DNA of 64,000 nt, taken from Neurospora intermedia. Taxonomy: Eukaryota; Ascomycota; Sordariomycetes; Sordariales; Sordariaceae. Below are positions 36,140 through 48,250 of this stretch, piece by piece. A model generated the notes under the pieces. That model saw nothing but the letters and a program-made list of their open reading frames with translations. It was not told where the DNA came from and ran no database searches. The stretch is taken from assembly GCA_037102815.1 (NCBI GenBank), contig BTPP01000007.1:2108001-2172000 (forward strand). Direction: 5' to 3'. The stretch's first letter is position 1. Each line of letters opens with the position of its first letter. Position numbers and translations under genes: made by a program.

Positions 36140-37490
36140 TTGAAACGCTTATTTCTTTAATGTTTTAAAGGTTCCGTAAGGAAGAAATAAGTGTTTTTGT
36201 CTAAAGCGGTCCAATACTATTAATTGCGGAGCCGAAGGCCCACTTTCTACCCGATTGGGAGATTCTAAGAGTTCAGCAAAACTCGAGGCCCGTACATTTA
36301 ACCAAAAAATTATCTTCCGATATTGCAATTGAGATTGCTCCTCAACTAATACGTACATCGAGTTGCGACTAGTTGCAAAAGTTTTGCGGTTTTCTTCTGA
36401 TCATTTTGATATCTGTTATAAATCTTTCCAAGGAATAGTTTTTGAGAAAATGAAAATGCAAAAAGTCGTTACTACCTATATAATTAAAAAAAGGATAAGA
36501 GCCTAACTACCAATCAAGCTAATAGCTCAGCGGGCTTAGTAATTTAAGCCTACCTAGTAATTCGCTTCCTTAGGTTGTGAGTTCAATCCTATTTATAGAC
36601 TAAGATTTTATTTTAGAAAAATAGAAATAAAAATACAAAAAAAGAAGATTAGAAGATAAATTCAATAGGAATGTATTGTAAATGGATTGTAAAGTCAAAT
36701 AAAAACAAGATATGGTGGTACGAAAAAGAAGAAATGAAAAGAAAAAGAAGTAAAAAAAGAAATAAAAACAAGTAAAAAATGAATAAAAAAGAAAGGAAAT
36801 TTAAGAAATAAAAACAAAATTTGAGAAATGAAAGAAGAAGAATTGAAAGAAGAAATAGAACAAAAATTAAAAGAAAATGAAAAAAAAAAAACGAGAGGTT
36901 GAAAAAAAGAAAATCAACAAAAGAGAAAAAAAGAAGAAAAAAAAAGAAGGTTGAAAAATAAAATAAGAAAAGTAATTATAAGCAATGTAGAAATAATTAA
37001 GTATTATAAAGAACAGGAGGAAAAGTAAACTTTGAAATCTTGGAAATATAAAAATTATAAAAACATAAATAAAAGAATTGCAGGAAAAAAAGAAAGAAAA
37101 TCAAAAATTAAAATAATAATCTCTTTTCCAAGGAAGGCATTTTTAAAAAAGAAGAACAAACTTTAGAGTTTTTTTTTAAACGAGAAGTGAGGAAAAATCT
37201 AATAAACTATATTAGAGAGAATATTAGTTTATATATTAAATATCTGATTTAAGAAACTAATATATATATATATATATATAGAAACTCTGGTTTCTCTACT
37301 CCCTCCTTTTATCTAGTAAAGAATCAATGTAGACTTTCAATTATTTTTATATTGATTATGAAGTTAATTTTGATGGAAGGAGTTATTATTAAAAAATATC
37401 AAAAAAGAAGAATTTTTGAAAGAGAGAAAGTAATCTTAAGCGTTTCACTGTCTTCGTTGGGTATATAAGGCTCTGCCCAAGGAAAGACTA
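36140..37490 (+). mobile_element. HpT repeat copy 4 (in LINE L1), opposite orientation
   Basis: It starts TTGAAACGC (36140-36148), has the inverted GCGTTTCA at 37440-37447, a hairpin stem TTGGG with CCCAA (37457-37461 and 37476-37480) and ends GGAAAGACTA at 37490. Comparison with L2 and L3 shows L1 sequence resuming right after, so both ends are set by an empty site. Its first 300 bases match the other copies in patches (ATTAATTGCGGAG, CTCGAGGCCC, GCAATTGAGATTGCTCCTC). The 36600-37440 part is A/G-rich and lacks the CCCTAA arrays. Confidence 0.72.
36516..36600 (+). ncRNA. tRNA-like segment of HpT copy 4
   Basis: TAGCTCAGCGGG at 36522-36533 is a perfect pol III A box, and GTTCAATCC at 36580-36588 is a good B box, 56 bases away from box start to box start. 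The arms do not pair convincingly, so this is a tRNA-derived promoter-like segment rather than a tRNA gene. Confidence 0.5.
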
Positions 37491-38508
37491 TGTTTATTTC
37501 CTTTCCGTTCCTATTCTTATTATTCTAGTATTATTAAAAAATTCTGATTTCAGGAGTATTTTATGATTTCCTTACGTTATTCCCCCTCTAGTTCAATTAT
37601 TAGATAGTATTCTTTTAACCTCCCTAATTTTAATATTTAAAATAGAATTCTTTTAGCTTTAGCTCTATTGTTTAGGTACTTTTAGAGTTCTTTTTTAGTT
37701 AGTAATTAAGCTTTTATAATTCATTAGAAGTTGGTATTTGTATCAAGGTAATTTAATATAATATAGGCGAAGGTCTCCTTTTCGAATTTATAAGTATAAA
37801 TAAGGGTTAGGACGTTTAGTACTTTCCTTTAGTAGAGGAAAGTCCGGAGGTTAATAATTTCTATTTTAATTTGGACGAGAAGGGAGTTCTTTATTTTAAT
37901 TGATTAATAAGTACGGTTCTTTTTTATTTTCTTTTAGTTATCGACGTTTTCCCTTTTGTTTATATTAATTATATACTATTAGATGGCTTTTTTATTAAAT
38001 TTGGGTGTAAGGTTAGTGATAGTAAATTTGTACTATCGTTTTAATTTTATTATTACTACTGTTAGGTAGTGCTTATAGTACGATATTTATTTTTAATTTA
38101 TTATATTTGTTAATTATTCTTCTCGGTTGGCAGTTATTAGTTTTAGGACTTACGATAATAATAGTAGTGGGGTCCTTAATTCCGAGGGGGAATTAACTAC
38201 TATTATTAGTAGCTTCTCTATTAGTCCTCATATTTCGGTTTATTAAGCCTTAATTATACTACTTTTTAATTTATTAGTAAATAGCCGACTTTTAATGTAT
38301 TATATTTGGAAATAAATAGAAATTTAAATTACGGTCCCTCGGATAAATTGGGCCTAGTCCGTTCCGACGAGCTTTTCATCGAAGATTCGGACCCTTTTAT
38401 CTAGGTAGAGGTTAAGTAGTGAATGGAATATTTCCATTTTCAAGTTTCGTATTAGTATAGCTTTATACGCCCCGGCGATAGTTTCTAAATATTTAATTGA
38501 GTAGTTCC

Positions 38509-38513
38509 CTAGT
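38509..38513. repeat. Gypsy G4 target duplication, left copy (CTAGT)
   Basis: CTAGT precedes the left LTR and recurs at 57301-57305 directly after the right LTR. L1 sequence is continuous once the element is removed. Confidence 0.9.
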
Positions 38514-38749
38514 TGTAATAGTACGATTCTGGGCACAGGCAAGGCTGGGCCAAAGAAGCCGATTTGAATAAATTAGTAAAGCTAAAGAAGTAGGAAAGAA
38601 GAGGTGGCCGAAGGCCGGCGGGAATGGAGAAGCTTATATACTTCGTTCTGCCAGCTTTGACCGCCTGGACCGGTTGTGCCTATGAATATAACAGGTTGTG
38701 CATCCGGGCGGTGGTACGACCGGGCATAGCACTTGCCCGTGCTATGATA
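38514..38749 (-). repeat. G4 3' LTR (left)
   Basis: The plus strand reads TGTAATAGTACGATTC to GCTATGATA. A minus-strand TATA box TATATAAG lies at 38633-38640. The outer (left) side is unmutated, while the inner (right) side has several RIP-type changes relative to the other LTR. Confidence 0.92.
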
Positions 38750-38752
38750 TTA

Positions 38753-38767
38753 CCCCCCCTCCCCTCT
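38753..38767 (-). other. G4 polypurine tract
   Basis: On the minus strand AGAGGGGAGGGGGG lies just upstream of the left LTR, the place where plus-strand DNA synthesis of Gypsy elements is primed. It confirms that the left LTR is the 3' LTR. Confidence 0.8.
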
Positions 38768-38827
38768 AAAGGTTTAGCCTTAGAGCCGTAAGTAATTTAA
38801 AAGTATAAAAACAAAATATAAAAAAAA

Positions 38828-38947
38828 AATTGTAATACGAGTAGGGTTCGAACCTACGACCGCTTCCTAGGTAGAGGATAGTTACTTTCGGGGTAGAGCT
38901 TTTATAATATTGTAGTCTATTACCTCTACGCCGCTACGCTAAGTTAC
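38828..38947 (-). tRNA. tRNA-like sequence with possible intron
   Basis: The minus strand has an A-box match TAGCGTAGCGG, a perfect T arm (GTAGG TTCGAAC CCTAC) and a T run just after the end, as a pol III terminator would be. The outer stem pairs only partly (GTAA with TTAC), and the 60 bases between the D and T arms are too long without an intron. It lies between the G4 polypurine tract and the pol end. It may be a tRNA pseudogene, a SINE head or a captured tRNA; I cannot assign an anticodon. Confidence 0.3.
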
Positions 38948-38959
38948 TAATACTATACA

Positions 38960-40394
38960 TCGTTCTCGGTTAATAATTTTATCCGTAGAATCTATTTATT
39001 AATTCTGCCCTTAGTTCTTATTTTTTCTTTATTAATTTATTTGACGGCTTGAGCGCCGTTCCTTTTTAGCCTTCCTTGATAGGTTTATTATTATCATTAT
39101 AATCCTCCTAGAGCTTATCCTTCAATTACTTCTACTTTTAGATATTTAACTACAATAGGGGCCCAAACTTTTTAATATTCTTTTAATAGTATTTATATAT
39201 AATTATTAATAAATTTTTAAAATCTTTAGCGGGATATTATTCTAGATTAGGGTCCTAACCTTTCTATTCGATTTAGTATTGTAGCCGGCTATAATTTAGC
39301 TTTAAAATTAGAATACGAAGTATTCCTTATTCTTCCTAAGTCCCAACTATTTCGCCCGCTAGGTTTTTATTTACTTCGCCTAGTAGGGGGTTATTATTAT
39401 CCTTCCTTAACCGATCTATATAATATATTCTATTACCTCGCTATAAATCCGGCAATTCCAATTCGTACGAGTAGCCTCGCAGTACTTTAATTTTATATAG
39501 TATTTTTGTTAAAGGGTAGTTAAATTTATTATTCGGTTTATTCGTAGATTATCCTTGTTTAATAATAAATATTTCATTTTCTACTTTAAAGTTGGGTTTT
39601 CGTTGCAATCGGTTGGCTTATTCCGTTTATTTCGCTTATACTCTAGTAATTGCAGTCTATACTTGCTTATAGAATTTTATTACCCGTACGGTTATATCCT
39701 ATACTTTTTATTTTGTTAGCCGTTCTTTGGTCGGTAGGCCGTTAAAATTAGATTTTAGGGATTAATTGAACGAGGTTAGTATAGGGAAGCTAAATACGAT
39801 TTTATATAGGGATAAGCCGCTTAGGCTATTGTAAGGAAGGGTCGCCTATATAATATTTAGTACGGGGAGAATTAAGGATTAATTATTTTAATTATAGTTA
39901 ATGAATAATTGTAGTTTCTAATTAATATATTAGTTTATTACCTCCGCCTATCCGGCTATTTAGGAGTGTTTTAAAGAGGTTAGTTTCTACTTCGTCCCCT
40001 AAATCTATAATAATTCTTAGATAAAGTCCGATATAAATTACAGGCTATTATCGCTAATTACCTCTTTAAGTAGTCCAAAAATGCGGAAAAGCCCCTTATA
40101 AAATAGGAGGGCTACGTTCTTAATTATTACCGAATCCTTATATAGGTAGGTCTATACTATTTTAGAGAAGCGGTCTATAATAATTAAAATATTATTATAA
40201 CCTCTCTTATCTATAAGTATTAATTTAAAATTTACTATACTAGAATACTAGGGTTTACTATCTAGTTCGACCGGGATAGAGTAATAGAGGCCGGAGGCTT
40301 TATTCTATAGGACCTTTAATAATTTATAATACTAGTAATTATTAATAAATCGGTTAATATCGGTTATTATACCCGGCTACTAATATTTATTTTA
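38960..40394 (-). mobile_element. G4 integrase region (fossil)
   Basis: Minus-strand sequence keeps Gypsy integrase composition and order up to the insert at 40395. It is broken and RIP-altered. Confidence 0.6.
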
Positions 40395-40947
40395 TTGAAG
40401 CGTGCTTCAACTATGCAGAGGAGGTGGATGACTTTCACAGTCTGGGGGTTCCTGAACCCACATCCACCGGAGCGGCCTGTTGAAGGACGGTTCGTCTACA
40501 GCCAGGTTTCTTTGTTGAAGTTTCTTGGCCTCTCATTGGTTAAAAGCGTAGCACGGCCCTACACTTGGTCAGGGCGTCTTGCCAAGCCATGCTATTATTG
40601 GCTACTTCGCAAACAGTGTCGACAGCAGTCCACGCCAGAATACACTGGGTCCTTCCGTTTTTGAAATCCTTCACTATATCGCCTATCGATAAGGTTATCG
40701 TCGTCCTCTCTACATTATAGAAGCCATCCTAATGAAGCAATGAAGCAATGAAGCAATGAAGTAGGGAAGCAAGGAAGTTCCCTATATGAGTAGAGTGAAA
40801 AGAGAGAATAGCGAAGCAATTGGGTGAGGACGGCTACAGCCGTCCGAACAAGAGATACAGATATACCTAGGTAGTATCCACGCTTCAGTAATACAGCGGG
40901 CGTTGCTTGAACTAGGGATCCAGCATCGCATCGGTGTCTGAGAACTA
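40395..40947. mobile_element. GC-rich 553-bp insert with Helentron-like ends
   Basis: Normal base composition in an AT-rich surrounding marks an insertion. It starts with the hairpin TTGAAGC GT GCTTCAA (40395-40410). The inverted partner CACGCTTCA of its first bases lies at 40879-40887, about 60 bases before the right end. A stem GCGTTGC with GCATCGC follows (near 40900-40930), and the end is GAGAACTA. TTTTA flanks both sides (40390-40394 and 40948-40952), which may be a 5-bp duplication or chance in an AT-rich site. The 89-codon open frame here resembles nothing I know. An unusual solo LTR is the alternative. Confidence 0.5.
40731..40765. repeat. AATGAAGC short tandem repeat
   Basis: Four near-perfect 8-base units lie within the GC-rich insert. 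Confidence 0.8.
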
Positions 40948-43900
40948 TTTTAATAGCTTTCGGGTTTTATTCCTTCTAGGGTAGGCCGTTAATAGCTAAA
41001 AGTAGGCATTATATACTACGCTAGTGCGTAAATTGCCTTGCTTTGGGACGATTAGATGATTTATATATATTAGTAGTCTTTGTTGGATTTGGAATAGGTT
41101 GTCTTCTAGTTCCGAGGCTTTTATTCGGTATATAGATAGGTTTTCTTCTTCCTTATCTGCCCGTAGTAATTAGTCTATTAGTTCGAGGCTTAAGAGGGCG
41201 GGGGGAGTTTCTTAATCGTTTAATAGGGCTAGTTCGGCCGTAGGGGTATCGACCTTATTTCCTATAAATATAAAATAACTGTCTTTAAGTTTTAATAATT
41301 GTAAGGTATATTGGTCCTCCTTCTTATCTTTAATAGTTTTAAAGTCTTCGGTTTTGCGAGATAAAGAATTTATAATTATATTCTTTTTACTAGGTCGATA
41401 AATTATCCGGAACTAGTATTCGGATAAGAATTTTAATTAGTATACTTATCGGTTATTAAGTAACTTTTTTATATTATAGTATTCTAACGCCTAATAATTA
41501 GTAACTATAGTAAAGGGTATATTCCGAATTCCCTTTAATTTAGGTTTTTAAGTCTTTAGAGCTTTAATAATTATTAGTAATTCTTTATTATAGATTTAGT
41601 AGTTTAATTCCGTTGGGGCTATAGTTTTTAAATAAAAGGTAATAGGATATCACTCTCTATTTGGCTAGTATTATAATATAATTCTTACGTATATTCTATT
41701 GGATATATCCGTTTCTACTTTAATTTCCCAATTATATAAAAAATAGGTTAATATTGGAGCTTCTAGTAGGCGGACTTGTAGTTCTTTAAAGTTCTTTTAG
41801 TATTTATCTAATTATTTAAATAAAGTAAGATCTTTCTAGGTTAATTTGTATAATAGGCGGACTACCCGTCTAAATTTTCGAATAAACTTTCGATAGAAAT
41901 TATAAAACCCTAGAAATACTTATACTCCTTTAACCGAGGTTAGTTCTTTCCAAGCCTTTATAATTATCAATTTTTTAAGGTTAATACTAACCCTATCCAT
42001 GCTAATAATAAAACTTAAGAATTTAATTTCTATTATATAGAATTTATATTTCTTAATATCGGTTTATAGGCCGGCCCCTTTGAATTACTCTAGTACTTTC
42101 CTTATATAATCCTTATAATTAAATATACTGTTAGAATAAATAAGAATATTATTGATATAAGCGTTATAAAATATATTAATATATCCTATTAAAATATTGT
42201 TAATAAATTTCTAGAAGGATAATAGGCTATTAAATAGGCCGAAGGGTAATACTTTATATTTATAAGCCCTATAATATATTCGGAAGGTTGTTAATTCTTC
42301 TAAATTAGCGTTTATTCGAATCCTATAGAAGGTTTATCGAATATTGATCTTCGTAAAAATCTTAGTTTTACTAATACGAATCAACGTTTCCTTAATAAGT
42401 AGTAGAAGGTAATAATCTTTCTTCGAAAGGGCGTTGAGCTTTCGGTAGTCTACGTAGAAGTGGAGACTTCTATTAACTTTAGGTACGAATAGAATAGAGG
42501 CGGCCTATAGTACCGAATTAACTTTAATAAAACCCTTTTAGAAGTTCTTTGCAATGTATTTCCTATATTCTTCGAATTCTTCTAGGGTTATTTTATATAG
42601 AGAATTATACCCTAATTCTTTCAGTCGCCGGTTGTTTTTTAGGATAATTTTATAATTGATGGGGCAGGATTCTAGTAGAATATTAGAGGTTTATTTATTA
42701 AGAATATTTTAATAATTATTATAATAATAAGGTAATTGTTCGTTAATTTATTATTTTAATTCGTTTTTGTTTAGCTCTAAGGGGTCTTTTCTAAATTATA
42801 GATTTTCGATTAAATTATTAATTTTGTATAAATTAGTAAATTCGGGTGCCGAACCTTTTTTAAAATAGTAATCGAAAGTAATTGAATTAATTATTATATA
42901 GTCTTTCGGTTGTTCTTTTACTTAAAAAAATATTTTTCTTAATTAGTAAAAACTTTAATTATTTCTTAAAGGGTAATCCTATTCGATAGTTGTTAATTTA
43001 TTTTTTTTTTTACCCGGCGGGGGACCTAGTTTTAAATAGACGGTCCGTAGTTTATTATAAAATTCGTATTCTATTTAGTTGAATTCCTATTATTAGATTA
43101 ATATAGTAGTAGGTCTCTAGGGTTCTTTAGTATATAGGGATTTCGGTCTTTAGGCGGGCGTAGCAATAGAGGGCGTATTCGGTTGGGGTTGGAGGTTCGC
43201 TACTTTCTTTTTTAAATTATAGATAGTTTATAGAATAACTTAATAAGTATTATTCTTTTAGAATATTAAGGCTTTCTTAACTATAATATTAAATTTTATA
43301 ATACTTCTATCTTTCTTTTCTATAGCTCGAATTTTGGATAGGGTTCCGTCCTATTTTCTTTTATCTTCTTTAATTATAAAGGCTTCTCTCCGATCCGTAT
43401 CTTCCTAGAAAGAGGGGTCTTTAAGTAGATTGGGAGTAACCTTTATTTTAATATTGCTTATATAGGGGTATAGTTGTATATTGCGGGGAAAAAAAAGGGT
43501 ATTAGTTTTACAATTAGGTAAAATATTATATTATATTAATTATATCCTTCTAATAATTATATTTCTCTTTATACTAGGGAGTATAATAATTTATTAATCT
43601 AAAAAGCAGTATCCTTGGACGTGGATTGTAGCCTATAAGGCTAAATTAATAATATTAAGTATTACTTTTTTATAAGGAATAATATAACCTAGAATAAAAT
43701 TTTAATATTATGATATATTTAATTGATCTATAATTTTCTTTACGAATATAACGTTTACTATTAAAAACACATTAGCTTTAATATTAATTAATACGGAATG
43801 GGTTATTATTCTTAGGCTATTATTAATTACTATATAGGGTATTAAGAAAGAAGATTTATTTCCCCATAAATATTTCTATAAATTAAATATATTATTTACT

Positions 43901-45782
43901 AATAGTTTAATACTAATAATTCCACACATTATAAATACTTCCCCTAGGAAGGAGACTTCTTTTAGGGTTATAAGTTTTCCGATTAATTATAATTCTAGTT
44001 AGAAGATTCCCCCTCGTTTTCTCCCGGAATAGGGTCGGTCTTATTATTATCTTCTTTTCCCGAGGTAGTATTTCCTTAGGTTTGGTTAGCGATTTCAGCG
44101 ATGCGGGCATTGAATACTTTATTTTATTTAGCCTTTTCCAGATAGGTAATAAATAAGTATTTTGGCTTTTTATATATAAAGTATAGACTTAAGTAATATA
44201 AACGTTTTAGTTCCTCGTTAGAAGGGCGTTTATTATAAATATTAGCCTTTATAAATTTAGAATAGTTAAATAAAGTTTCAAGTTTATTAGGGTTGGCGGC
44301 CTTTATTAAGCTTTGATAGGAGTCGGCCGAAGAGGTGGAATAACTGGATTTTAAACGCCGAAATGGTTATTGATTTTTAATTTATACTATCGGTTATATA
44401 TTCTTTTTACTTAGAGACTATAATAATTTATAATATGCGTTAAAATTGATTATAGTATTAAGGTAGGATGGTTTTAATAGGTTGCGGAGGTAGGTTATTA
44501 GACGGCAATATAATTCGGCCTTCTATTAATCCTTAGAGTAACAGCGCTATTTAGCAAAGCGAACGCATTTAATTTTAAAGTCCTTAAAAAAGTCGGTTCC
44601 TTTTATATAAAGATTTTGGAAGTTTTATATTACTTTTTATGAGAGTTGTAATTATAGTAGGCTTTTTAAAGATATTTTATTAATTCTTTGTTAGTAATTA
44701 GGCGGTTGGGATAGGTAATATTTAGAAAAGGTAGTACGTTTTTTATAATAGAGCTTCCTGAATAATTAAAGATATTATTAAATTTAGTACAATCATCAGT
44801 ATAATAGTCGGTATTAATATACAATTTATTTTCTATTTAGTAATATTAAACGTCGAATATTATTTTATTTTTATTTGGATTATTAAAAAATTAAGGAATT
44901 TTTAGAATTTTAGTTAATTTTTTACTTATAAGGGATATTGCTGAGAGAAGCGTTATTAAGAGGGGAGTATAATTATAATTATATTTTCGGAAGTTAGGAT
45001 TTTTATATTCAGGTAAGTATAAATTACAATTAGGCTAATCTTTTTTATTACTTCGGTTATTATCCGAAGGGTCGTTATTATTTAGAGGATTACAACTTCC
45101 TATAGTTATATTAAATTAGGTTCGACTTCCTTCTTTAACTTTTTTGATATCGTTATAGGAATGAGTAAAGCGGGTACAGCGATTATAATTGTTAGTTACG
45201 GAGTGTATTCGAGCTCTAGACGAGAATTTGTTCGTAGGAACCTTTGTTGGAGTATTAATATAGTTATTATAGATATTTGTAATAAATGGACGAATAAAAG
45301 GGGTAGTTTTAGGAGTTTTACTCTTTCGGGTAGAATTGGTAGACTCTTTAGGAGTTAGAGGAGCCTTATTTCTACCCGACGTAATAGTTTAAGACTTTTT
45401 TAAATTAGTAATAGTATTTATTAAACGTTAAATTCTATTATTATAAATAACAATAGAATTATAGAGTTCAATATTAGTTTCCTCTAATTAAGTTTATTTA
45501 TTGAAATATTCTAATTCTATATTATCTTTATTAGATAGGAGTTCCTTCTTTTATTTAGCCTAATTAACCTTCTATTATATTAGAGCGTCCTTTTATTTAA
45601 TAGTTAGATCGAGTTGGGCGTTTTGGGTAGTTTTTAAATTAGTAATCTTAGAATTCGCGTTAATTGTAAGTTTATTGAATTTTTTAGTAAATTATTAGGT
45701 TAATACTATAATTTTATTCTTATATTTTTTATATTTTTTACCTAGTACGTTGGTTATTTCTAAGGCGAATATATATTTAACT
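40948..45782 (-). mobile_element. G4 integrase start, RNase H, reverse transcriptase, gag end (fossil)
   Basis: On minus, the reverse transcriptase is clearly readable at about 42600-41800, with the palm region near 42200-42000, followed by RNase H (41750-41200) and the start of integrase. 45782-43300 is gag and protease with an Arg/Lys-rich part. The open frames at 43913-44110 and 45161-45358 lie in it and are not separate genes. It is broken and RIP-altered. Confidence 0.8.
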
Positions 45783-45790
45783 TTATTATT

Positions 45791-45905
45791 GAGACTTCCT
45801 CGGCGGGCAGTGTCACTTTCCTCTGCGGGCAGTGTTACTGCCTATATAGGTAACCCTTCCCAAATATTCCTCCGCAGGCAGTATTATAGTAATATCCTAT
45901 AGTAT
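45791..45905 (+). repeat. MULE3 left terminal inverted repeat
   Basis: It contains GGGCAGTG motifs at about 45804, 45828 and (as GGCAGTA) 45887. It is matched in inverse by 48747-48845. Confidence 0.85.
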
Positions 45906-45999
45906 TTCTTATAGTAGAGATTTTCAAGACTTTGGTAAGCTCGATATTCTGGTAGTAATATATATATATTAATAATAAGCAGAATTCTAATTTAACTAC

Positions 46000-48250
46000 T
46001 ACTAATGATATTAGGAAGCTATCTCTATTCTTCTAACTTCCTCCTTAAAAGTTTAATAGTCCGCCCGCTTCTAATTACTATTCGAAGTATTAATAACCGT
46101 ACTGTAGTACGCTTTTTACGGGCAGGCTATTCGTTAGAGTTTAAAAGAGTAAGGGGATCGCTTGAGGGCGCAGTAATTTGAAGGCCATTATTTGAAGTAA
46201 AAGGATCTAGCGAGCTTAGTACTTACACTTCGATAGTAGAGCCTACAACAGAATCGCTTTCACCCGTACTAACCTCATCGACTATCTTAAAGTAAGACTA
46301 TTACTACCGGAGTAATAGTTTTAATATTTAATTGCTCTTTACCCTCTTCTTTACCCCCTTCCTTCTTACTTTCTCCTTTCCCTTCCCTTTTATACTATTA
46401 AGAACTTACTAGTCATTTAGTAATTCTATTATATTATTCTTAGGCCGTCCTCTAATTCTATTGGTAATTTTAGGGTTTTTAATACGGGAATAGGGATCCC
46501 GTTTACTTTAATATAAATTATTAGTTAGGGAAAAGAGTAAAAGTAATAATAATATTACTTACTAAAGGTGCCCGGATATAATAGCGGTAATAGATATTCT
46601 AATAACTAAACTAACTACCGATTATAAACTTTATTAATATCTTATAGTAGTAAAGTATACTATACTACCTTTAAACCGTATAGTTATACTCCCTTAAATC
46701 TCGTACCGGTTGTTTCTTATTATTTAAAGGCATTCTAGATTGGGTAATACGTAGTTAACGACGAATAAGATTAAGGCTACAGTATATAATCCGCTAGAAT
46801 AAATCTCCTAGGACCTCTATACCTCCCTTAATAAATTCGCTCTATATTTTTATATTCTAATTAGTAACGTCCTTATACTATTAATTATATTCTTATTCAA
46901 CTATAGCGTAAATAGATAAGACTAGAGTAAAGAAATCCGTCTTCCCGTTAATTAAGAATCCTTTTATCCGGTAATTAGTCGATTCGTTGGAGGATATAAT
47001 TATTAACCTGAAAGGATAGTACTAATAGGTATAGTAATACGCCTACTAGTAGCAGTATAATATATACATATCCTCTAAGTATAATAAAATCTTTTATTAA
47101 TTATTAAAGTCTATAATTCATTACTTTTACCGCTATATAAAAGTAGTTTTATTAAGTGTAAAGACTATTATTTTCCAGTATTTAAAAAGACTATAGTACG
47201 TATAGTTAAAGACTTTCTATATTTCTAAGCTTATAACTATCTATAAAATTGCTTTATTACCCTAATTAAGAGTAATAAGCTTTTTTCTATTAAACTCTAA
47301 CTTTAAATCGCTACCTTCGCTACTAGCCCGCTTCTACTTCTTCTTTACTTACAAAAGGATATTATAGTTAATATAGAATATACAGATCTATTATTGAGCG
47401 TTTAGGAATATTATTATAAGAGCGGTCTTTAATTAATTATCGAAGTTTATAATAATAACCTTTAATTTAGTTACCCTTACTTTAATATATAGTTTCTTAA
47501 ATACACTAATTAATTAAATAAAACTATTAATTCTCTTATTATCAATTAAATTAAACGCCGTAGAGTAAATAAAATTAGTATTTATTAACCTAATAACGAT
47601 AGTAAGCGGGTAATTATACCGGTTAGTTTTATAAATATTATTTATACCTAAATACTTTAGATAATTTTACTATTACTCTAAATAGAATTACTATAATTAA
47701 ATAATACCTAAAAGGCGGTTAGGGTTATCTTTAGCCTATTTAATAATATAAGGAGTACTAACGTCGTTAAAGAGCTTAATAATAATAGTAGTAGCTTAAT
47801 AATTATAGCGTTGTAACTTCTTAATATACTAACGCCAATTATCAATATCCTTATAGGTATATACAATAATCTTAAATTCGCATTCAATAATAGTTAGAAT
47901 ATTACGTAGTCTAATATTAAATTAGTAAAATAAAATAACTACTCGTCTATACACCTTCTTAATCCCTTTCTAATATTATAAGTAAATAGAGAGGTATAAA
48001 GATCCTTTATAATTGTAAATATAATTAGTAAAATTAATCGATAGCCAATAAATCTATTACTAATCGTTCTCTTAAAAAGCAAATACTACTCTAAATTATT
48101 AGCAATTATATTTACAACTTCTTATCTTCTTAAACTTAGTAGTAGAGGGATAAGGTTAACTATAACAATTATATTTTAAATAGTAATACGTTAGCTACTT
48201 ATTTCGATAGTTTGAAGCTTACGTACGGTTAAAGGCTATACTATAACGTT
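46000..48250 (-). pseudogene. MULE3 transposase, RIP-damaged
   Basis: The minus strand aligns with the MULE2 transposase at 47520-48250 (N-terminal Lys/Arg-rich part and the start of the DDE core, NIYKTNRY, near 47620-47650). The rest, toward 46000, should hold the remaining catalytic motifs but is too altered to read with confidence. The first catalytic aspartate is changed to Asn. Numerous stops are present. Confidence 0.7.

Larger units (their letters stand above)
34495..38513 (-). mobile_element. LINE L1, 3' UTR and ORF2 C-terminal part
   Basis: This stretch aligns with L2 48990-51690 and L3 61480-64000, apart from HpT copy 4 at 36140-37490. The part nearest 34495 is the 3' untranslated region (TATTGGCATGGGGTCC, well kept). 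The minus strand at 38512-37800 carries the region after the reverse transcriptase, with an LETIAGAYKA-type motif near 38480-38450 that is typical of Tad1-like LINE polyproteins. Gypsy G4 cuts it at 38514. The plus-strand open frames at 34512-34940 are not supported as genes. Confidence 0.8.

Noticed and set aside
40395-40664. Host gene fragment surviving in the AT-rich block
   Set aside because: The GC-rich stretch has element-like ends and no splice or protein-family signal; an un-RIPed insertion explains its composition.
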